Shown: positions 39,735 to 48,296 of the stretch, piece after piece
Layout: every line of letters begins with the position of its first letter
Position numbering within the stretch: the stretch's first letter is position 1
Assembly: GCA_035276765.1 (NCBI GenBank)
Contig: DATELH010000001.1
Coordinates: 62,001-126,000, forward strand
Source: DATASD01 sp035276765
GTDB lineage: Bacteria > Patescibacteriota > Saccharimonadia > Saccharimonadales > UBA4665
Reading direction: 5' to 3'
DNA length: 64,000 bases
Translations under genes and position numbers: made by a program
Notes under the pieces: model-generated
What the model saw: only the letters and a program-made list of their open reading frames with translations
Database searches by the model: none
What the model was told of the DNA's origin: nothing

Positions 39735-41489
39735 TTACTGGCCCGAGCTTGAACTACTCGAAGATGCTGGCGCTTGTTGGTTTTGACCAAGAACGATAAT
39801 GAAATCGGCAGTGTAACCCTTGATCGAGGGATCGCTGGTAACGACATTATTCCCAAACAACTTCTGCAAGGCTTGCTTGGTGTTCGGCATGGCACCCTTT
39901 GAATTGTCAATTATTTCGGTAGTCGCGTACGACTTGGGCGCGGCGGCCACTGCCGCAACGGCTATATTTTTCTGAGTGAGCACTTTCGCCTCTTTACTGG
40001 CCAGCCCATCAACATCGCCGCCATTTAAGACAACCACCTGTGCACCTTCTTTTACGAGCGGGTCACTCGAAAACAGCTTGTTGATCGCGAGCTTAATCTG
40101 GCTAAAGTCGTCGAGGCCGGCCGCCGGAATCAAGGCCGATTGCCCATTTGGCGCAGTGTAGTTCTTGAGCATGGTCGTGCCCTTGGTAAGGTCGTTCAGG
40201 TTGTACGAAGCAATGTTGTTGTCGTTGATGTCTTTGGCATAGCTGTAAAACGTCTCGATTTCATCGATCTTCATATCTGTTTTAACGTTATTGCCCAACG
40301 CATCAGCCAGCTTGCCAACTTTTAAGGGGTTGGCGAGCACGTTGGCACTCGTGGCTTTGTCTTTGATGGCGAGGAGCATTTGGCGTTGGTGCTGGGTGCG
40401 GTCAAAATCGCTTTGCGGAAAACCGTAGGAGTAGTACGAGTCGCCGCGAGCTCGGGCCAAGTTCAGTGCCGTCTGGCCGTCCAGCGTCACCGAACCGTTT
40501 GGCAATTTCAGCGGGCCTTTGTCGGCCTTACTAATGTTCGGATCATACAAGCCACGCGGGTCGGGGCTTTGGATGTTCACGGTGATACCACCGACTGCGT
40601 TCACCGCATCACGAAAAGCCGTGTAGTTAATGAGTGCATAATAGTCGATGGTTATGCCCATGTTTTCGGTAATAATTTGTTCGAGCGCGCCCATGCCGCC
40701 ATTAGGATAGCCCGAGGCACTGAAGCTTTTTACCGTGTTGGCGGCGTTAATTTTTTGGTGGCCCATGCCCGGCACCGTCACCCACAAGTCGCGCGGGACA
40801 CTCAGCATCGAGGCCTGCTTGGTTTTGGTATTGATGGTCATAACCATGATGGAGTCGGTGAGATCAGCCCCGTCGTGGCCAGGATCATCGGCGGAGTTAC
40901 CGGCCAGCAAAATATTCACCTGGCCATTTTGGTTTTTGAGCGGCACCGGCTTAAAGGCACTTAACAAGTTAAGCGGATTATTATTGTGCGTGATTTTGGC
41001 TGCATTGCGATAAAGTTTCCAGCCCAGCCAGCCACCGGCCACCAAAATAGCAAACAAAATCGTTAGCAGCGCTACCTTGATAACCTTTCGCCGGTTCCAG
41101 GTGGTAAGCCAGTGCTTCAGCGAACGCTTTTTCTTTTTGGATTTCGGCAGTGGTTCGGTAGCATCCGTAGCTGTTTGCGCCAGGCGTTTGCGTTTCCGGT
41201 AACGGTCGGCAAGTGGTTTGGAGTTTTCAATGGCACTTTGCAAAGGATGCGCCGCCACCGGCGAGTCTGTGCGTACCGCAGCGCTCGGGGTCACAGATGA
41301 AGCGCCGTTTGCCGCCATTGACTCCGGATGGTCGGCAGCGTGGTTGTGGCGCAAGCGGTTGGGGTCAACATATTTGGGCGATTGCACCTCGTGCAGCGGC
41401 CGATAGGTATCGTACCGGGAAGTCTTGGGACGGACGACGAAGCCGTCAATACTATTAACTCGTTTTGGCGAGCGGAGATCATCATTCAT
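39735..41489 (-). CDS. LytR-CpsA-Psr family protein (wall polymer ligase)
   Basis: 584 residues. A long basic cytoplasmic part (about 1-130) precedes one membrane helix (VALLTILFAILVAGGWLGW), the LCP domain (NILLAGN, GADLTDSIMV, MLSVPRDLWV, DFDRTQHQRQ) and a C-terminal LytR_C domain with a Ser-rich end. LCP enzymes move glycopolymers from lipid carrier to peptidoglycan. The catalytic Arg/Asp residues are present. The cytoplasmic extension is longer than usual. Confidence 0.9.
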   Translation of the reverse strand: MNDDLRSPKRVNSIDGFVVRPKTSRYDTYRPLHEVQSPKYVDPNRLRHNHAADHPESMAANGASSVTPSAAVRTDSPVAAHPLQSAIENSKPLADRYRKRKRLAQTATDATEPLPKSKKKKRSLKHWLTTWNRRKVIKVALLTILFAILVAGGWLGWKLYRNAAKITHNNNPLNLLSAFKPVPLKNQNGQVNILLAGNSADDPGHDGADLTDSIMVMTINTKTKQASMLSVPRDLWVTVPGMGHQKINAANTVKSFSASGYPNGGMGALEQIITENMGITIDYYALINYTAFRDAVNAVGGITVNIQSPDPRGLYDPNISKADKGPLKLPNGSVTLDGQTALNLARARGDSYYSYGFPQSDFDRTQHQRQMLLAIKDKATSANVLANPLKVGKLADALGNNVKTDMKIDEIETFYSYAKDINDNNIASYNLNDLTKGTTMLKNYTAPNGQSALIPAAGLDDFSQIKLAINKLFSSDPLVKEGAQVVVLNGGDVDGLASKEAKVLTQKNIAVAAVAAAPKSYATTEIIDNSKGAMPNTKQALQKLFGNNVVTSDPSIKGYTADFIIVLGQNQQAPASSSSSSSGQ

Positions 41490-41638
41490 ATATCTTAATT
41501 AGTGTAGTATGAACTTGCGTTTATGCATAAACATTTTATGCATTTTGTTCAGGTGGCGTTACGCCAGGGGTCAGAGGTGCAACACTCCTTTCCTTTTCAA
41601 CCGTACCGTTATATAATGACCTTGTTTAAAAAGCAACT

Positions 41639-42649
41639 ATGATGCCCGATGACAACCGGCAACCTGCGCAACCGCCCTACCTCAACACGCCGCCCGTGGG
41701 GCTGTCGCAGCCGCCCGCACCACCATACCAAAATTACAATCAAAGCCCGGCATTCACCGAACAGCCGGACCTTGCTCAAAAGTATATCAAGCCGCGTAAA
41801 CGGTGGGTGTTCTTGTTGCTGTTCGTGGTTTTTGTGGCGATAGTGGGTGCGGGCGCTTGGTTTGGGCTGCGCATGTACCGCAACAATCCGGCCACCATTT
41901 TCAACCAAGCCGTGGGTGTCAGTCTGCATACTAAACAAGTTAAGCAAAATTTTACGAGTAGCACGAGTACGTTGACCTCACAGTTTGACGTAAACGATAT
42001 TAAGAAACCCCGGGTGAGCACCCTGACTACCGCCAGCCTGGGCGTGAATGTATACGTCAAAGGCTACGGCAACCTGCAAAACACCTACCTTTCGTATGCG
42101 AACGGTCCGGGTAGCGCCAACACACCGCCTGCCTTGCTGGACCAATGGATCCAGGTGCGCGACGGTGGCCAACTGCCAAACGGCCTTACTTTAAACCCGT
42201 TACTCACGGCTAGCGATCCACGTTATGCACTGCTCAGCCCATGGGTATTTGGTAATTTTACAGGCAAAGAGCGCGGCAGCATCGCCGGTCAGGCACGCAA
42301 ACTTTACCAGCTCGACAGCAAACACACGCAAACCAGCACACTCGCTGGCCGGCAAGTCCTTATCTGCACTGTTACGGTTAACACCGCAAAACTAGGGGAG
42401 TATTTTGAGAAGGTTGGGCAAGCGTTTGGCATCCCTTCGTCAGATAGTAACGCCGCCGCTAAATTGTACGGCACGCACGTCAGCCTCAAAGTATACATCC
42501 AAAAAGACACGTACCAAGTAATGCGCATCGACATGACGAACGACGGTGTTACCTCCACCATCACCTACGATTATCGCGCGGCAAGCTTCCCGAACGAGCC
42601 CAACCCCAGTCTTACCTACGACGATTACCTCAAGCAGTTAGGTTCGTAG
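41639..42649 (+). CDS. Hypothetical single-pass surface protein
   Basis: 336 residues. A Pro/Gln/Tyr-rich N-terminus of about 55 residues lies in the cytoplasm, followed by one helix (WVFLLLFVVFVAIVGAGAWFGL) and a soluble external domain of about 250 residues without a motif known to me. TATAAT at 41612-41617 gives a 15-20-nt leader. It is divergent from the LCP gene and may share its promoter region. Confidence 0.65.
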   Translation: MMPDDNRQPAQPPYLNTPPVGLSQPPAPPYQNYNQSPAFTEQPDLAQKYIKPRKRWVFLLLFVVFVAIVGAGAWFGLRMYRNNPATIFNQAVGVSLHTKQVKQNFTSSTSTLTSQFDVNDIKKPRVSTLTTASLGVNVYVKGYGNLQNTYLSYANGPGSANTPPALLDQWIQVRDGGQLPNGLTLNPLLTASDPRYALLSPWVFGNFTGKERGSIAGQARKLYQLDSKHTQTSTLAGRQVLICTVTVNTAKLGEYFEKVGQAFGIPSSDSNAAAKLYGTHVSLKVYIQKDTYQVMRIDMTNDGVTSTITYDYRAASFPNEPNPSLTYDDYLKQLGS

Positions 42650-42651
42650 CC

Positions 42652-43920
42652 TTATGCGCCGCTAGTAGCCGCCAATATAAGTGGGTGAATATACGAGATG
42701 AGGTATAGCGAACCGGTCACCAGTAAAACCGGCTCTGGTGCTCGAAGCAACGCCTGGACCGCTTGCCTGTAATCAAGCTCGGTGACGACATTTTGAACTC
42801 CGGCCTCTTGGGCGGCCTGCGCAACGTCATTGGGGTTGATTGATGGCTGGCCGTGTTCCTGCGTGGCTCCGAATGAGGTAACGAGTATGCGATCGGCCAC
42901 GCCGCGCACGATTGCGAGGTTTTCGCGCAAGCTTACCTCTTTGCTTTGCGTAAACCCGACCAATGCCGCTACCGTTTGGCCGGGGAATTTTTCGCGCAAG
43001 CTATCGGCCATGGCCTGCAACTTTTGCGGGTTGTGGGCTCCATCGAGCACTACTGTTTTGTTGCCCACCGTGAACGTTTCCATGCGCGCCGGGATATGCA
43101 CGTGCGCCGCCTGTCGCATAATATCATCTGTTAATTGCCGGCTTTCGCGGCTCAGCGCAAACTGCACGGTCGCCGCGGCTAGCGCCATATTACGCTGCTG
43201 ATAGAGCGGCAACGCCGCAACGCGCGTCTCATCGTCCACATCTACCACGTGCAATTGCGCTCGCACTTCACTGCATTTTGCCGCGACCACGGTCATGACT
43301 TCGGACGCTTGGTTATGCATAAATACGTCGTTGCCGGTGTGGATAATCCCGGCCTTTTGCGCGGTAATTTCGGCGATGGTCGAGCCAAGCACGTGCATAT
43401 GGTCGAAGCCGATATCGGTAATCACGCACACTTTGTCGGCGCGCGACACAATGTTCGAACCGTCGAGCAGCCCGCCCAAGCCCACTTCCACTACTGCGTA
43501 ATCAACCTGCTGACGCGCAAATTCCCAGTATGCAAAAGCCATCATCAGTTCAAAGTAGGTGGGTTTGAGCCCGCTTTTGGCGACTTCGTCCATAAACAAG
43601 CCGAGCTCGGCGCAAAATGCGGCCTCGGCCATCGGAACCAAGTTGAGCTGCACGCGCTCATTTATTTCGGTGATGTGCGGCGATATGGTGAGCCCGACCT
43701 TCTTGCCAGCCGCCTGCAACAACGCCGCCGTGTAATACGCCGTGGATGTCTTGCCAGAGGTGCCAGCAATGTGCACCACACGCACAGCATCTTGCGGATT
43801 GCCCAAGAATTTGGTGAGCGCCCGGATGGTATCCAAACTATACACCGTCCGCACATTGAGCGGACGCGGGATAAAGCTATTCAAAATTTCTGTAGCCTCG
43901 ACAAAACTCGCAATCTTCAT
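42652..43920 (-). CDS. folC: Folylpolyglutamate synthase / Mur ligase family protein (FolC)
   Basis: 422 residues. The ATP loop HIAGTSGKTSTAYY, the FolC-type LTISPHITEINERVQ, EVGLGGLLDGSN, ITDIGFDHMHVLG and VLDGAHNPQKLQAM identify FolC. It adds glutamates to folates. The start at ATG 43920 (MKIASFVEA) is chosen because TATGAT ends 7 nt upstream and would be unusable with the in-frame ATG 43932. No dihydrofolate synthesis genes are visible. Confidence 0.9.
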   Translation of the reverse strand: MKIASFVEATEILNSFIPRPLNVRTVYSLDTIRALTKFLGNPQDAVRVVHIAGTSGKTSTAYYTAALLQAAGKKVGLTISPHITEINERVQLNLVPMAEAAFCAELGLFMDEVAKSGLKPTYFELMMAFAYWEFARQQVDYAVVEVGLGGLLDGSNIVSRADKVCVITDIGFDHMHVLGSTIAEITAQKAGIIHTGNDVFMHNQASEVMTVVAAKCSEVRAQLHVVDVDDETRVAALPLYQQRNMALAAATVQFALSRESRQLTDDIMRQAAHVHIPARMETFTVGNKTVVLDGAHNPQKLQAMADSLREKFPGQTVAALVGFTQSKEVSLRENLAIVRGVADRILVTSFGATQEHGQPSINPNDVAQAAQEAGVQNVVTELDYRQAVQALLRAPEPVLLVTGSLYLISYIHPLILAATSGA

Positions 43921-43927
43921 ACGTCGT

Positions 43928-43933
43928 ATCATA
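43928..43933 (-). promoter_or_regulatory. -10 box of folC, leaderless type
   Basis: TATGAT ends 7 nt before ATG 43920. Confidence 0.45.
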
Positions 43934-44056
43934 ACACCGGTAGTCTCCTTGCCAAACTCCGTTTTACATAAAGCGTATTAATTATTAAAAACGGGAGGCT
44001 CAGGCTGCCCGATTGGAGTAAAACGTTATAATAAGGTAGTAATAGGAGGGACAAGT

Positions 44057-44284
44057 ATGCCATATAAGCAAACAAGTGAACTACCTGATAGCGTTAAAAG
44101 TGCCTTGCCGGCGCATGCCCAAGACATTTACAAAGACGCCTTTAATAACGCCTGGGACCAATATAAAGACCCCAAAGAACGACGTGGCGACAGCGGCCGC
44201 GAAGAAACTGCCCATCGCGTTGCCTGGGCGGCAGTCAAAAAATCGTACAAAAAGAGTGAAGACGGCAAGTGGCACAAAAAGTAG
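44057..44284 (+). CDS. chaB: ChaB family protein
   Basis: 75 residues matching ChaB: LPDSVKSALPAHAQDIYKDAFNNAW and AHRVAWAAVKKSYKK. ChaB is a small protein first described near a cation antiporter, and its function is unclear. GGAGGG precedes the ATG, with TATAAT about 30 nt upstream. It overlaps the glycosylase gene by 16 bp. Confidence 0.88.
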   Translation: MPYKQTSELPDSVKSALPAHAQDIYKDAFNNAWDQYKDPKERRGDSGREETAHRVAWAAVKKSYKKSEDGKWHKK

Positions 44285-44853
44285 AGCCGCTCGCGTTTTT
44301 GGAAGGCCTGGTGGCTGACGCCGCACCGCGGCTCCTCGGTTGCACGATCGAGCGCACCTTTAATGGCCATACGCTGCGCGGCCGGATTGTCGAAGTTGAA
44401 GCTTACGACCAAGCCGATGCCGCCAGCCACAGTTACAAAGGGCGCACGCCGCGCACCAACGTCATGTTTGGCCCGCCCGGCCACTTGTATGTGTACTTTA
44501 CATATGGCATGCATTATTGCTGCAATGTCGTGGTGGGCCCCACCGAATATGGCGCGGCAATTTTGATCCGTGCCATCGAACCGCTTGAAGGCGAAGCGTA
44601 TATGGCCAAGCGACGTGGTGGGCGGCGTGGTTTGCAGACCGCTAACGGGCCGGCAAAACTTTGCCAGGCGCTCGCCATCGACAAAAGCTTGAACGGCCAC
44701 GACCTGCATAAAAAACCGCTGGTGCTGATACCTGGGAAAGCACTCAAGTCCAACCAGATTGTGCAGTCTACGCGCATCGGCATCACACAAGAAAAAGACA
44801 AGCCATGGCGGTTTTACATCAAAGATAACCCGTACGTTTCCAAGCCGCAGTAA
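44269..44853 (+). CDS. DNA-3-methyladenine glycosylase (AAG/MPG type)
   Basis: 194 residues: APRLLGCTI, the catalytic IVEVEAYDQADAASHS, RTNVMFGPPGHLYVYFTYGMHYC and ANGPAKLCQAL. This is the monofunctional glycosylase that removes alkylated purines in base excision repair. It starts with GTG inside the end of chaB, so it is coupled to it. Confidence 0.93.
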   Translation: MAQKVEPLAFLEGLVADAAPRLLGCTIERTFNGHTLRGRIVEVEAYDQADAASHSYKGRTPRTNVMFGPPGHLYVYFTYGMHYCCNVVVGPTEYGAAILIRAIEPLEGEAYMAKRRGGRRGLQTANGPAKLCQALAIDKSLNGHDLHKKPLVLIPGKALKSNQIVQSTRIGITQEKDKPWRFYIKDNPYVSKPQ

Positions 44854-44916
44854 GCGATAGCGTTTTGCCATCGCAATATGTACAATACGGGTAGTGATGT
44901 AACAAAAGGATCTCCC

Positions 44917-45459
44917 ATGGCAAGCGCAGAACGAAAAGCAATCGATAAAGTATTTATTTTGCTGGGCGTTATGGCGACCGTGATTTTGCTTGGTGTGAGC
45001 GGGCTGAGTTGGTATGGATTTCACTTTGCGACTTCAGAAGTCCGAAGCGAGCTCTCGGCGCAGAAAATCTACTTTCCGCCTAAAGGCAGTGCCGCTCTTG
45101 ACCCTAGCGAATTCCCCACGCTCCAAAAATATGCCGGCCAACTGGTTGATAACGGACCAAAGGCCAAGGCTTACGCCAACGATTTTATCGGCAAACACCT
45201 TGAAAAAGTCGCCGGCGGCCTCACCTACGCCGAAGTGAGCACCCAAGCCATGAAAGACCCTACAAATGCCAAGCTCCAGCAACAAAAAGCAACGCTTTTT
45301 CAGGGTGAAACGCTGCGCGGCTTGTTGCTTGGCGACGGTTACGCCTACTGGACGTTCGGTATGATCGCCCTGTATGCCTCGGTGGCATCGCTCATAGCTG
45401 CCGGCGTAATGTTTGTGCTCGTGCTTCTTGGTTTGCGACACCTCAAGAAACTTAAATAA
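44917..45459 (+). CDS. Hypothetical membrane protein with two helices
   Basis: 180 residues from ATG 44917 (MASAERKAID), supported by AAAAGGATC upstream. Helices at about 12-35 and 140-172 frame an external loop of about 100 residues, with a basic cytoplasmic tail (LRHLKKLK). I do not recognise the family. Confidence 0.65.
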   Translation: MASAERKAIDKVFILLGVMATVILLGVSGLSWYGFHFATSEVRSELSAQKIYFPPKGSAALDPSEFPTLQKYAGQLVDNGPKAKAYANDFIGKHLEKVAGGLTYAEVSTQAMKDPTNAKLQQQKATLFQGETLRGLLLGDGYAYWTFGMIALYASVASLIAAGVMFVLVLLGLRHLKKLK

Positions 45460-45468
45460 AACGCCCGC

Positions 45469-46413
45469 CTAAATAGTGCGACGAACTTCGTCGAATTGGT
45501 AAGCAACCTCTCCAGCCATATGCCGCACCAAGCGACCGCCTATCGGTGTTGTGACCTTGCCGCGCGTCGTTTGCACGAGTGCCGTCGTGGCTTCGTCGGC
45601 AAGTGCATGCAGCCTTGAGCCCTCAATTGGCTGACAGTCAGGTACAACTCCTGTTTCGTAGGCCGCATGCCTCACGAGTGCTCCGTACGCAAAAAACACA
45701 TCGACCTCGGTATGCCGCCGTGTTTTTTCCCGGCCAAACTTTACTTTGTAAGCGATTTTTGCGCCGTCGCTTTCGATAGTATAGCCGTCGTGCACTTCGC
45801 GGTATGTGTCGAGTCCCCTCCTTTCGCGGGGTGAACTCGGATATATTTCAAGCCCAGCATGCTCCAGAAGCAGTTCTGTTGCGAGCTTCGTGCGAACGCC
45901 CTGCTTGTCGGATTCGTCTTTAAAACAAGGGTCGTGATCGGAACCCTCGAAATAGTCTTCGTGTCCGCCGCTATGTTGTGGCGCTTCCTCTGTTTCGTCC
46001 AGCAAGTCCGCCAGCCCTCCCATAATTTCGCGCTTCTCGTCGGCAATCGAGGCTTCGCCATGGCGGCGCGCGTCAAACCTTGGCAAGAAAAGCCGCAGGC
46101 GCGCCGCCTCGCAAAAATGGCCAAACCCGCTCGCGGAATTGTGCAAAACCCGTTCGGCATAACTATCGGCGTCGTCGAGGTGGTCTTCTGCCTGCCTAAG
46201 CGGGATATCGTGCGATAAGCCCAACTCCAACTCCGCCCAGGCCCGATGCAAGTCTTGCTTGGCCTGTGTGAATGGCCCGCCTTGGTACTGGGCATATTCC
46301 AGGTTAGCTTGCAGCACCTCAAGCGGCAAATCTTCCGCAAGAAGGAGCTGCGAAAATTCCTCGTACATAGGGGATGTTACATGAGAGTGAGCCGTCTGCT
46401 CTGTGTATGTCAT
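45469..46413 (-). CDS. Hypothetical acidic protein
   Basis: 314 residues from ATG 46413 (MTYTEQTAHS), fixed by a TATAAC box 6 nt upstream. The protein is soluble, rich in Glu, His and Ala, mostly helical in the first half and mixed in the second, with no known motif. It is the last core gene before the tRNA-Arg island. Confidence 0.6.
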   Translation of the reverse strand: MTYTEQTAHSHVTSPMYEEFSQLLLAEDLPLEVLQANLEYAQYQGGPFTQAKQDLHRAWAELELGLSHDIPLRQAEDHLDDADSYAERVLHNSASGFGHFCEAARLRLFLPRFDARRHGEASIADEKREIMGGLADLLDETEEAPQHSGGHEDYFEGSDHDPCFKDESDKQGVRTKLATELLLEHAGLEIYPSSPRERRGLDTYREVHDGYTIESDGAKIAYKVKFGREKTRRHTEVDVFFAYGALVRHAAYETGVVPDCQPIEGSRLHALADEATTALVQTTRGKVTTPIGGRLVRHMAGEVAYQFDEVRRTI

Positions 46414-46419
46414 GACAGT

Positions 46420-46425
46420 GTTATA
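46420..46425 (-). promoter_or_regulatory. -10 box of the gene at 45469-46413, leaderless type
   Basis: TATAAC ends 6 nt before ATG 46413. Confidence 0.45.
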
Positions 46426-46523
46426 CGGTAAAGAACCAGGGGCGTCAAGCGCGCCGTCATTCGCCCCTTGAAACATGAAACCCTGTGTAACTATTTATTA
46501 AGAATCAAGACTTAAATCACTCG

Positions 46524-46576
46524 TTTCTATCTGGTACACCCGGCAGGATTCGAACCTGCGACCCCTTGGTTCGAAG
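46524..46576. repeat. Left attachment repeat (3' part of tRNA-Arg)
   Basis: A perfect 53-bp copy of 55672-55724. On the minus strand it runs from the anticodon loop through the T-arm, acceptor 3' strand and CCA to 8 nt beyond. The 5' half of the tRNA is absent here, so this copy is not functional. From 46577 to 46824 no gene is evident. Confidence 0.95.
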
Positions 46577-46716
46577 TTCAATACGTGAGGGTGTTCATGC
46601 TCGTGTCACCGCTGTAAATCGTCACGTAGATACGTGCCGAAAAGCGTGGTTGTTCGGCCTCGTTGCCGTCAAAATCGACGAGCCACCATCGAAATAGCGG
46701 CCTGCTTTGTGGTGCC

Positions 46717-46746
46717 CGCAGACGGTAAGCGTGCTCACCGTCTGCG
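46717..46746. repeat. Perfect inverted repeat upstream of the first island gene
   Basis: CGCAGACGGT, 10 nt, ACCGTCTGCG. It lies about 80 bp before the ParB-like gene and may be an operator, a parS-like site or a terminator. Confidence 0.5.
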
Positions 46747-46824
46747 ACGCCTCCCAAAACTCCGCCTCACACGGAGTCTTGACTAACGTATATAAGCACA
46801 ACTGCATATGGAGGACAAGAGTAT

Positions 46825-47277
46825 ATGGAACGAGAAAAGTTTCGAGGAGGAAACCGCGAGCAAACCCAAGCCCGAGCCGAGCGCCAGACGCGTCAACTTT
46901 TTCTGTTCGGCCCGTGGTCATTCGATGTCGATCAGGCGCAGGCCGTCATCGCAGAACGGCCACGCTCGACCCATACCCTGCCGGTCGAACCATGGGCACG
47001 CGCCTACGGCCTGGACGAACTCGACAACCCGAACACAGCGTCGCTCATCGGCCCTGGGCCAAGCTTCGACCGTCGCTACGCCATGACGACCGACCTCGCT
47101 GAGCCCGTCATGGTTGCTGTGCTGCGCGATCAGGAGAGCGGCCAAGATTGCCCGCTTCTCATCGACGGCACGCACCGGTTGTACCGCGCTCACCAGGAAG
47201 GCATAGCCGAACTGCCGGCCTACGTGTTGACGGTCGAGGAAAGTCTCGCCATTCGCCAAGAACTTCAATATCGCTAA
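46825..47277 (+). CDS. ParB/sulfiredoxin-fold protein
   Basis: 150 residues. The segment CPLLIDGTHRLYRAHQEG matches the ParB/Srx core (hxDGxHRhxAhxxxG), preceded by a beta-rich PVMVAVLRD strand. Chromosomal ParB proteins have additional HTH and dimer domains that are lacking here, so this resembles the single-domain ParB-like proteins of plasmids and phages. GGAGG lies upstream. It is the first island gene. Confidence 0.6.
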   Translation: MEREKFRGGNREQTQARAERQTRQLFLFGPWSFDVDQAQAVIAERPRSTHTLPVEPWARAYGLDELDNPNTASLIGPGPSFDRRYAMTTDLAEPVMVAVLRDQESGQDCPLLIDGTHRLYRAHQEGIAELPAYVLTVEESLAIRQELQYR

Positions 47278-47296
47278 GCCATAGGAGAACCTATGT

Positions 47297-47803
47297 ATGG
47301 AAAGATTTGTAACGCTACAGGAGGTTTACGCACCCCCTGAACCTCTCAACGTATTTGCGCAACTCGTCGGTCGCACCGCGCTCTCCCTTGAACACCTGGC
47401 CATACCTGAGCAGCCAAGCGTACCGACTCTCGAACCCATCGAGTCGCCGCCACCCATCACGCCAGACCTCGAACCGGTCACCCGCGCAGAACGGCTCTTT
47501 GCTGCCCATGTCCTGTCCGGCCTGGTCGAAGTCCTGGACGGTAGCCGCCCCTTGAAGCAGGTGGAAGCACACTTGTCGCCGCAAATGTGCCTGGCACTGC
47601 TCGGACGACGGTTCCGGCCGAATATTGCTGGCCAGGGCTATCGCTTGCGTACCATGCACACCCAGAAGCCGCAAGAGAAAGTCATAGAGGCGTGGGGCAC
47701 TGCGGCGAATGGGCAGCGAGCACGGGCCGTCGTCAGCCGGATGCAGCGCTATCCGCCGGACAGTCCGCGGACGACGAGGACGCTGCCCGTGCCGCGCTGG
47801 TAG
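47297..47803 (+). CDS. DUF6459-like protein of actinobacterial type, C-terminus probably altered
   Basis: 168 residues. RAERLFAAHVLSGLVEVLDG, RPLKQVEAHLS and a later HTQKPQEKVIEAWGTAANGQ with RARAVVSRM follow the pattern of DUF6459 proteins, which are widespread in Actinobacteria; the function is unknown. After SRM the frame runs into a Pro/Arg tail where the family usually has an aromatic, Trp-ending strand, so a frameshift near 47740 is likely. It suggests gene flow from an actinobacterial host. Confidence 0.5.
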   Translation: MERFVTLQEVYAPPEPLNVFAQLVGRTALSLEHLAIPEQPSVPTLEPIESPPPITPDLEPVTRAERLFAAHVLSGLVEVLDGSRPLKQVEAHLSPQMCLALLGRRFRPNIAGQGYRLRTMHTQKPQEKVIEAWGTAANGQRARAVVSRMQRYPPDSPRTTRTLPVPRW

Positions 47804-48128
47804 ACCGGATCACCGCGGCAGGTGTAACCACGCTCGGCCAAGTTGCCTCGGCGGTGGCCGGTGCCGTCGAGCAGCCGGACGACCAAGACGAGATCGACGA
47901 TTTCCCCTGGGCGAGTACGACTCGCTGGAGGACTACGTAGACGATTTCCTCCGGGAGACCGACAGCTACGAACGGCTGGAGCGGGCGCTCGACCAGGCGG
48001 GCATTGGGGAGGACTTGCGGCGGTATGTCACCGTTGACTTGGTGGGCATTGCCGAGGAGTGGGGGCAAGGGTTGCATGTTGCGGAGGCGCCTGGCGGGAA
48101 GGTGTGGGTGTTTGGGGCGAGGGGGTAG
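47757..48128 (+). pseudogene. Frameshifted ArdA-like antirestriction gene remnant
   Basis: One frame encodes DDEDAARAALVDRITAAG...DEIDDFPW and then fails; a second frame resumes with GEYDSLEDYVDDFLRE, then LRRYVTVDLVGIAEEW and GGKVWVFGARG. Restoring one G in the CCTGGG run near 47910 would join them. The C-terminal pattern (hydrophobic-YhDh..hA..h then G.V.VF) resembles ArdA antirestriction proteins. No start codon fits, so the gene is broken. Confidence 0.4.
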
Positions 48129-48238
48129 GCAACTTTTCCCTGGGCAGGTTTGTTGCCAGCGCCCGTTTGATTCCTTTGAACAGTTGCAGGTGTCACCGTC
48201 TACACGCACATGTAATGCAGCTTAAGCTCGTAGCAGCA

Positions 48239-48266
48239 TTGAAATTTAGCCAACTTAATGTATCAT
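48239..48266 (+). promoter_or_regulatory. Promoter of the first copy of the duplicated island family
   Basis: TTGAAA (48239-48244), 16 bp, TATCAT (48261-48266). The region 48183-48300 is homologous to 54660-54776. Confidence 0.6.
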
Positions 48267-48296
48267 AGGCACATAATTGAACAGGTTTCGAATGCA

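Noticed and set aside
46524..46576. Functional second tRNA-Arg
   Set aside because: Only the 3' portion is present. The sequence after the anticodon loop diverges completely from a tRNA 5' half.
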